This document shows positions 57,601 to 64,000 of a stretch of 64,000 nt of DNA, piece after piece. Origin of the DNA: Massospora cicadina (lineage: Eukaryota > Entomophthoromycota > Entomophthoromycetes > Entomophthorales > Entomophthoraceae); assembly GCA_022478985.1 (NCBI GenBank), contig JAKSZP010010629.1, positions 62,001 to 126,000 of the forward strand. The letters are read 5' to 3'. Both the position numbers and the translations under genes were made by a program. How positions within the stretch are numbered: position 1 is the first letter of the stretch; the number at the start of each line of letters is the position of its first letter. The notes beneath the pieces are model-generated. The model was not told the DNA's origin. It ran no database searches and saw only the letters and a program-made list of their open reading frames with translations.

Positions 57601-58027
57601 TTTGACTTTACTTAAAACCAGGCAAGTTGCAATAGGTTTGTCAATCCCTTAATCTTGTATAGTGCCTAAACAGTTTACACTCATTATATGCTTTTATTAG
57701 ATAGAGTTTGAGATAGACGATATTACATTCCATGGGACTTGAAAAGTCTGACTGTTTAAAATTTTTCTATTGTTTGAGATAACTTTTGATAGGCAAGATC
57801 CAGGATTGGTGGGCAGGCAAAACTACCTTAGTAGAAGAGTTTCTCTGTCCATATATTTCTAGTGCATGAGTAGAGGGAATCTGATTTATGTTTTTGAAGT
57901 CCATCACAACTTGAAAAACATGGAAGTAAAGTTGGAATTTTGGAATGTCACATCATCCATCTTAGAAGATTATAACTATTATCTGTTTATCCGCTGAGGG
58001 GAGAAGTTATATAAAACCTAAGGTGGA
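54621..58027 (-). pseudogene. Ty3/Gypsy element H, pol remnants on the minus strand
   Basis: Read from right to left: RT N-terminus HQVLESLLEDYVDIF (about 57,570) and AGLLVLSKSPWASL (about 57,390); RT palm LLMDLTSDYWHINL (57,213-57,172; relatives have FSAMDLTSGYWQINL); RNase H HFTIITDHASLE (about 56,400-56,365); integrase end MYGRSPQLPSKVQYIP (55,410-55,363). Everything between is broken by stops. No LTR was found; the 5' side is cut by the LTR of E at 58,028. The stretch 54,621-55,200 shows nothing I can assign. Confidence 0.65.
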
Positions 58028-59005
58028 TGTGGGAGTTATAAATGATTTGTTAGATATTGATGTTTTAATTCCTAATGGAACTTTAACTAAGCTTTAGAAT
58101 TTTACTCCAATGGATTACTGATGTTCCGTTTGGAGGCTCCTGACAATGATTGCAAGTGATTTAATTAATGGTTTGAAAATTATTAGCTAAATTATCTTGT
58201 GTAAATTGATCATGGTTTGTTGCTAATCAATAATTGCTTATTGACAGTTGTTATGCGTTGAAAACGCTTTAGTTGTAAGCAACTTGTGGGGTAGCCTAAT
58301 AGGCAACGCGACTTACTGTTAATGGATAAAAGGTCACATTACCTAAGAAGGTTGTTTTCTTAATAAAGATAATCTGCTGAGGTTGAGTGAAGGCATTAGA
58401 CACGCTCTTTAGAGATCTAGCCCAAAAGGGATCATGATCTAGTCATCAACAGAATCTGATTAGGTGATTAAGTAATCAATATTTTAAACGACTCCTAGGG
58501 GCTAAATTCACAACTAACATATGCTATTTCTATTGAGGCGCCAATGGAAAAGTTGAGTGCAAAATTCCTATATAAAGCCCTTGAGTTTTATTTAAAAAAG
58601 CAGACTTGATAAGTGTAATAAACTTATAGACAGTTATTTATTTTTGCTTTAGGCACTTAAGACTAGAATTGGAAGAATAGTTTTCCTTTCTTTTACATTG
58701 CTTTCAAGATTACATGATCTCTTGTGTCAAGAGTAGAAGGGAGAATTTCCCTTGTGTCCAGAAATGTTAACTGATTAGAAGAGTTATATTAAAAGTTTTT
58801 CTTTGTCTGGAATACATTCAAGTATTTTTGCATAGGTAGGAAGATCATTAGAACCTGTCTAGCGTTAAAATACTAGCTCAGATTTGTATTGAAGAGCTCA
58901 TCTAGGGTAATAGTCTTCATAATATAATCAACTCAACTATTATATTAATTAACAATCTATTCAACGCACACCTAGAACTTGTGCAGTAAACATAGAAAGT
59001 TTACA
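58028..59005 (+). repeat. 5' LTR of element E (LTR copy iv)
   Basis: 978 bp, starts TGTGGGAGTTAT, ends GTTTACA. TATA box CCTATATAAAG near 58,568. The primer-binding site TGGTGTTCACACAGTGAG follows at 59,009. Confidence 0.78.
58247..58283. promoter_or_regulatory. Conserved LTR dyad/hairpin, copy iv
   Basis: Outer arms GTTGTTA and TAAGCAAC (six pairs including one G-T), inner part GCGTTGAAAACGC. Confidence 0.55.
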
Positions 59006-59071
59006 TTTGGTGTTCACACAGTGAGTAGTTAGGTTTACAGGGCAAAAATTATATAAGAAATAATCAGCGGA

Positions 59072-61320
59072 ATGTTGTACAAAAAAGAACTTTGGAAGCT
59101 GTGGACGTAACTAGAAACAGTGAATTATATTACACTGAAATCAGCGTCACAATCTGATCTAACTACCTTGGATAAACGAGTGACTAAAGCTGAGGAAGGA
59201 ATAGACCAAGTTGCAAAGGTCAACCTGCCATTACGGAAAAGGCACCTCCTTGAAGTGGAAGGAGACTGAAGTAACTAAAGAGTTACTGTTCCAGAAGACT
59301 GAAAGAGAAGCAAATAGAGAACGCTTTCACTAATTCAATAGGATATAGCGCAAATCATAAAGCAATTGCAATAACTCAAAAATCACAAGTGTAATTGCAC
59401 CCAGATGGAGACAGATGAATCTGACAATGTAAGAAATTGAGGTTCTGCGTGGGAAAGTACCACCTCATGAAATATGCCTGGAGATTTCACTCAATTTTAA
59501 AGATGACCTCAAAACCCTAATCGTTAAACAGATTGCTGAGTAGGTACCTTCGTCCATAATAGTACAGATAATATCAAACATACCAAAATTACCTATATTT
59601 CACCAGTATAACGCTCCATCGTTTTTCAGACTATTTGAACTGATAATTATGACGATCAAATTTTTGGAAGATCACCAAAATACCTCCATATCTCCCTATA
59701 TGGATATAAAGGCTTTAGTTACTATCATGTTGGCAGAAAGAATTTTAAACAGGCAGATAAAGAAATTTATCTGTTAATTCAACAGATAGAGCTTTATATG
59801 ATGGAAAATCATCAGAAATTGAGAAAGTTGAAGTTAGGCAAAGTTTGATAATCTCAAAATTGAGAAAACTTACTCAGCGCCTCAAGATTCCACCTGGAAA
59901 TTGGAAGAGTTTATTGAATAAGGTGGAGAAAATCCAGAAACCTTCAAGAAACCTCAAATTTGAGAATATTAGGAGAAAGACAAAAATTAATAAATTTCAT
60001 TGTAATTGAATGTGAGAAAACTCATCCAATGCCTTGAGAATCCACTCAGCATTCAGAAGAGTTTACTGAAGAGGCTGGAATAATTCATGAAACCTTAGAA
60101 AATTTATATGATTTAAGTAAATTGAGAGCAAGATGAACAATAAGTAGATTCTATTAAAATAGAATGCGAAATAGCTAATCAATCACTTGAGAATCCACTC
60201 AGCGTTCAAAAGAGTTTTCTGAAGAGTCTGAAGTAATTTCAGAGGCTTCAAAATCCAGCGTATTACCCTCAACTCCCTGCGAAGTTCATGGTGGCACCCA
60301 AGCTGACATCCCTATATAAAATCCAAGCAGAAGTTAACTAATTTTAACTTCGTATTATAAATAATAAATTTCTCAAATAGTATCCCAACTTCCAACTAAG
60401 ATCTTATATATCAAAATCATCTTCATCTTGAAATTTCAAATCTTCGAATCTGACACTATGGCGTCATTATGATCACCCAGGAGCCCAAAAAGGGTTTTGC
60501 TTATAGGCTGCTGCTCCTTAGGGACAAAAACTGTCTGTGTCAAAACCAGTTTAAAACTCACTTTATTAGTGCTGTTCCTTCTAAGACTCTAGTGTAGCCA
60601 ACGGATCTGCATTTTCATTTATGGTGCTATCTCTTGTTTTGAGGCTCAGATTATATTTTTATACATTAACAATGTCAAACAACCATTAGAAGTTGTTGTC
60701 CATCACAATTGTAGTCGGATATAGCAACCAACAAAAAGCAGCAACTGTGATGAACTGCTAGGAAACAGATTGGCAAAATCTGGTGTTTTCCCTTCACAAT
60801 GGGGATAATTAAATATATAGTGATTACAAAGAAGCAATTATGACCAAGATTGGTAGCCCTGAGCAGATGGCTAGCCGCAAACAGGACTTTTGGGATCCAA
60901 ATAAGAAGAATTAAACATAAGACGCTTTCACCAATCAATTTTACCAAGAAGAACAAATCTTGGCGGGCGTGGAAGCTTTATAAAATTTGTTTCATGTATA
61001 GCTATGCAAATGCATTTCAGTCCTACATAGATTTTCACCATGCTATGGTTTTAGCACTTGCAAACTAAACTTCCACATCAAAGATAATGGAGTATCTCAA
61101 GATGCTAGGAGCAACAGTTGAAGACCTTACCAAACCTTCAAAGCTGTCACCACTAAAAATAGTCAGAATACGGTGAAGTTTGCTGAGCCTAAAAATAATT
61201 ACAGAATCAAGTTATAATGGGAAACAAACCTGAAGGACTGAAATGGGAGTTAAAACTTAAGACCTTTTCCACAAATGTGGAAAACCCGGACATTTTGCTT
61301 ATTAATGTTGGAGCAAAAAG
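59072..61320 (+). pseudogene. Gag of element E
   Basis: ATG 59,072 gives MLYKKELWKLW, then a coiled-coil-like stretch (LTTLDKRVTKAEEGIDQVAK) as in B and D. Near 59,578 IPKLPIFHQYNAPSFFRLFE matches D. An internal array of three 151-bp repeats follows (59,862-60,258). Later FYQEEQIL-type sequence (60,945) matches D and B. The zinc knuckle near 61,265 reads FHKCGKPGHFAY, stop, C. The first Cys is Phe and a stop replaces one residue. The stretch 60,340-60,660 has no match in B or D and may be an insertion. Confidence 0.7.
59862..60258 (+). repeat. ~151-bp tandem repeat within gag of E
   Basis: Units start near 59,862, 60,013 and 60,165 (the last partial). Shared core GAGAATCCACTCAGC, then AAGAGTTT-CTGAAGAG. 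Peptide version ENPLSIQKSLLKRL / ENPLSVQKSFLKSL. Confidence 0.72.
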
Positions 61321-61839
61321 CCTAAAGGGTAAGTAAATCTGGTTCAGGCTAAAGTGAAGGAAACTGGGCAAATTTGGGAAAAGAGCCAGCAGTCTACATA
61401 TGGAACAATCTAGCACTGTAATCATTCCTTTTTCCCTTGACATATTAAAGATGACTTTAAAATCCTAATCCATTTGTAAATAAAAATACACCTAATCCAA
61501 TCTATTAGTTTGCTAATTTGGATGTAAATGTGATCATAAGAGCAAAGGCAAAGGGGATAGAACCGATAATTATAAAAAAAATAACTCAATCTTAATCTCA
61601 TCATTAGTGGAAAAGATCAGAACTTCTGAAAGCAGTAAAGATTTACTTAAGACGAAAGTTGTTAATGTGAACATTTCTCTTCCTATTGGCACAAATAAGG
61701 TTTCATTTCCTAATTTGTCCAAAAATTAATTCGATCTCTAAATATGGCAAATAATGCCACAATCCACTCAACAAACTCCTTATTACAATAATCTGAGTTT
61801 ATAAATGCAGATACTATATTCAATTGAGTAAAAATAAGG

Positions 61840-62170
61840 GAAATAATCATCAACGGAGTGCATATTGATGTTATTTTAACCAAGTTAGTAAAATATGAAG
61901 TTTTCTCCTTATTTGTAACACTAGAAGGAATATGAAACCACTGAACTGGATACTACAACGTCCTTTGGGGAGTACAGTGCACTTTCTCTTTGATTTGTAT
62001 CAAAGGTGGTATTAGCTCCTGCCATAGTATTAGCAAATCAAAATTATAATATCCTTTTTTGAGCTGAAATTTTAAGGAAATATGGTGTCAAATGCGTTTT
62101 TTAAGAGAATCAACAAATATTTTTATTACAAGCGCTGTCCTTAGTATATTATCAGAAAGGTGAAACCCCA
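61840..62170 (+). pseudogene. Protease of element E
   Basis: The most conserved part is APAIVLANQNYNILF (62,013-62,057), identical in most positions to element D. It is followed by RKYGVKCVF and LVYYQKGETPL (to about 62,170), matching KYGVKCNF and LVYQKNGKVPS of D. Upstream, GVHIDVILTKLVKYE (about 61,856-61,900) is the strand after the catalytic Asp, which is itself lost. Region 62,170-62,830 is the protease-RT spacer, with no firm motif. Confidence 0.68.
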
Positions 62171-62829
62171 CTGATGGCTAAGAGTTCTTAAAAAAGTAAT
62201 TTACAACGATGGCATAATTTCCATCCAATACATGTTGAATGGAGAAAAAAATCAGGGAAATGCCAACGCAGATTCTCAAAACCCTTGGGAAACAGTTGAG
62301 AACAAAAACTATTAATACCATTCCACTGTGAATAAAATTGATAGTTAACCCAGGGTTAACGTTAGAAATCCCAGAACAATTATACATGAGGTTGCCACCC
62401 CATGAAAAATTGAGACTGGACCCTTAAGTATCTCTGATGATTATGATTCCAGGCCACGTTGAAATCTCAGTTCTACTGGCCAATATGAGCAAGAAACACA
62501 ATAAAAGTGGAGAAAAAACAAAGTTATCATATTTTCTCATCTAATTATAAGGGTTGAAATTAGTGAGTTCCATGATTTTGGAACACTGGCAGAAATGGGA
62601 TTACTGGCGGATGTTGCCAAAAACACTAATGTACTGATTGATTGATGAAAAATTACTGGGTTAACTTAACATCATCATGAGGAAGTGCTATTCTTAGTCA
62701 AAATATTGGATGATATTTGCCAAGGGTGATCATGACCTTAGATGCGCTAAAAATGATTATATAATGTTGACATTGGGCATATCCTTTGATATAAATGTTA
62801 TCTGTCCACCAATCCAAGGATGATGAAGC

Positions 62830-63100
62830 AGTAGTCAACAATAAAATCAGTAAATTTTTTGAGCATGGGCTCATTGTATCTTTGTTGAGTCCATGGGTGG
62901 GTCCATTCCCTATTATGAAGGAAAAGGATGGTTTAAATTAGTGTTGATAGATTACTTCCAGTTTAATAAAATCACTAAGAAGGATATGCATATGCTTCTG
63001 AGGATAGATGACATACTCAAATGTCCAGGAAAAGGAAAAAAATTTTTGGTGATGAATTTGATATAATTTTATTTTCAGATAGACTTGCTGTTAGAAATTT
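62830..63100 (+). pseudogene. Reverse transcriptase start of element E
   Basis: VVNNKISKFFEHGLIVSLL (62,831-62,887), then PFPIMKEKDGLN, a frameshift, IDDILKCPGKGKKFLVMNLI (63,004-63,063) and QIDLLL (63,077-63,094). These correspond to VVEDEISKQVKHGLIVP and FSAMNLISGYWQIDL of D. The reading stops before the catalytic YLDD because of the LTR inserted at about 63,141. Confidence 0.7.
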
Positions 63101-63171
63101 GGTTGACCACATTATCCATCTCACTTGCCAATTATAAAGTTGACGGTTGTTAAAGCAACCAATTGTTTGAC

Positions 63172-63420
63172 AATGGTTGCTAACTAAAGTATTAGTCATA
63201 AATAACAAAGGATATAATCTGATGGTTGGTTTTGATTAATCTTTCATTGGGGATCATCCCTGACTAAATTATTATTTGTAAATAACAAAAGGACCTAATC
63301 CAATGATTTGATCTGATTACTATTTCATCAGGGATCATCCCTGACTAAATTAGTAGTCAAAAATTAACAAATGATATAATCTGACGATTATTTTGATTTG
63401 TTTCGTGGGCATCATGCCCA
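63172..63420. repeat. ~80-bp tandem array with palindromic cores
   Basis: Three to four units. Cores GGGATCATCCC (63,250-63,260 and 63,331-63,341) and TGGGCATCATGCCCA (63,406-63,420). Shared CTGACTAAATTA and ATAATCTGA blocks, spacing 81 and 76 bp. Confidence 0.68.
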
Positions 63421-63525
63421 ACAATGTTAATTAGGTAATTCTATGAGGGCCTGATTGCTGATAGTTGGATTGCTACAATGAATCATTACAGCAGAGGTAC
63501 TGAACAAGAAGGGTCATTTAACTGA

Positions 63526-63564
63526 AGCTACTGAAGCATTTTAACGCTTGTTTTGGCGGTAGCT
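63526..63564. promoter_or_regulatory. Conserved LTR dyad/hairpin, copy v
   Basis: Outer arms AGCTACTG and CGGTAGCT (eight pairs, one G-T) keep pairing although the sequence differs from copies i and iii. The inner dyad is degraded (AAGCATTTTAACGCTT). Confidence 0.6.
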
Positions 63565-64000
63565 AATAGTAGTAATCAGGTAAAATGGCCCCCAGACCAT
63601 CTGTGTATAGTTACTAACACATGGGGATGGTTATTCAATCCATAAAAGGTTACAATGCTGGGGATTAATTAAGATGAAGACATATGCTACCATTGGAAGT
63701 TAATCCCAAGGTTTAGAAGTTACAGGAACTAATCAGTTGCTTTTCAGAGAATTATCTGAAAATTGTCCACTTCTGCCTATAAAAACCCTAGCTTTTTCTA
63801 ATAAAAAAAAGCAGAATATAACTGAAATATATTTATATTTACTTCTAAATTTAAAATTGAATGAGACAAAGGTCCCTAGTTGTTTTTCTCAATTACAGTT
63901 TGTCATAGTGGATTAGTTATCACTTTTGAAGACTAAACCTACTAGTTGTCACCATACAACTAGTGTTACTAATTTATACAAGTAACTTGTGCTGTAAACT

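Larger units (their letters stand above)
58028..63140 (+). mobile_element. Ty3/Gypsy element E, 5' part
   Basis: LTR (58,028-59,005), primer-binding site, Gag, protease and the start of RT follow in order on +. At about 63,141 another LTR interrupts RT. The 3' end is outside the window. It is inserted in element H. Gag and protease are homologous to B and D. Broken by many stops. Confidence 0.78.
63141..64000 (+). repeat. LTR copy v, leaves the window
   Basis: A divergent member of the LTR family of B and E. It has the same order of dyad (63,526-63,564), TATA (CCTATAAAAACCC near 63,777) and AGCAGA after it, then ACTTGTGCTGTAAAC at the window end. The start is not certain; 63,141 is the best TG. 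It contains a tandem array at its left end. Confidence 0.6.

Noticed and set aside
63172..63420. CRISPR-like array
   Set aside because: Three to four degenerate ~80-bp units without unique spacers, inside an LTR of a eukaryotic retroelement.
1..64000. RIP-type mutation as the cause of decay
   Set aside because: Many differences between copies are transitions, but frameshifts and small indels are frequent and GC-richer segments persist. I cannot compute dinucleotide ratios here, so I do not claim it.

Overview
This 64 kb window is AT-rich and consists of nested, decaying retrotransposons. I found no intact host gene, no rRNA and no true tRNA gene. The content is eukaryotic and most likely fungal. 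The evidence is a chromodomain-bearing Ty3/Gypsy element (chromovirus) with a Tf1/sushi-like self-primer, several chromodomain-less Ty3/Gypsy elements, a LINE with apurinic endonuclease and FADD reverse transcriptase, and a short tRNA-derived SINE. I cannot name the species. An early-diverging or repeat-swollen fungus is my guess.

Layout. Bases 1-1,974 hold a LINE 5' end carrying a 309-bp half-LINE insertion, then a solo-like LTR that carries a SINE. Ty3/Gypsy element A (+) runs from 1,999 to 39,262. Its 5' LTR is broken by two half-LINEs and a SINE. Its integrase is split by element B (12,071-37,574). B in turn contains element D (minus strand, 15,156-24,701, TSD CCATA), a full-length half-LINE (24,772-26,697) and, inside its 3' LTR, element C (27,907-37,147). 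C contains a small LTR-pair element F (28,535-31,209). To the right lies the pol gene of Ty3 element G (+, about 39,990-54,620). It is interrupted by an almost full-length LINE (minus, about 41,681-46,890) and by a chromovirus (minus, 47,728-53,689, TSD ACTAT). Then come the remains of a minus-strand Ty3 element H (about 54,621-58,027), element E (+, from 58,028) and another LTR inside E that leaves the window.

How the parts relate. The LINE, the ~1.9 kb ORF1-only 'half-LINEs' and the ~130-bp SINE share a related 3' tail, as expected if the LINE enzyme mobilises all three. A second half-LINE subfamily has a different tail and several 5'-truncated copies with target-site duplications. Elements A, C, D and E share a primer-binding site of the form TGGTGnTCACTACAGGGG (a decayed version follows B's LTR). 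B, D and E share a Gag N-terminus. The LTRs of B, E and two further copies share a dyad whose outer arms change in a compensatory way. The chromovirus instead shows an 11-nt self-primer whose partner lies 24 nt downstream of a TATA-like box. Element D carries a long, mostly open reading frame on the strand opposite to its pol gene.

All coding regions are pseudogenes with stops and frameshifts. The youngest-looking insertion is the chromovirus (LTRs about 94% alike by eye), followed by D (about 90%). All percentages are eye estimates, and many boundaries between fragments are approximate.
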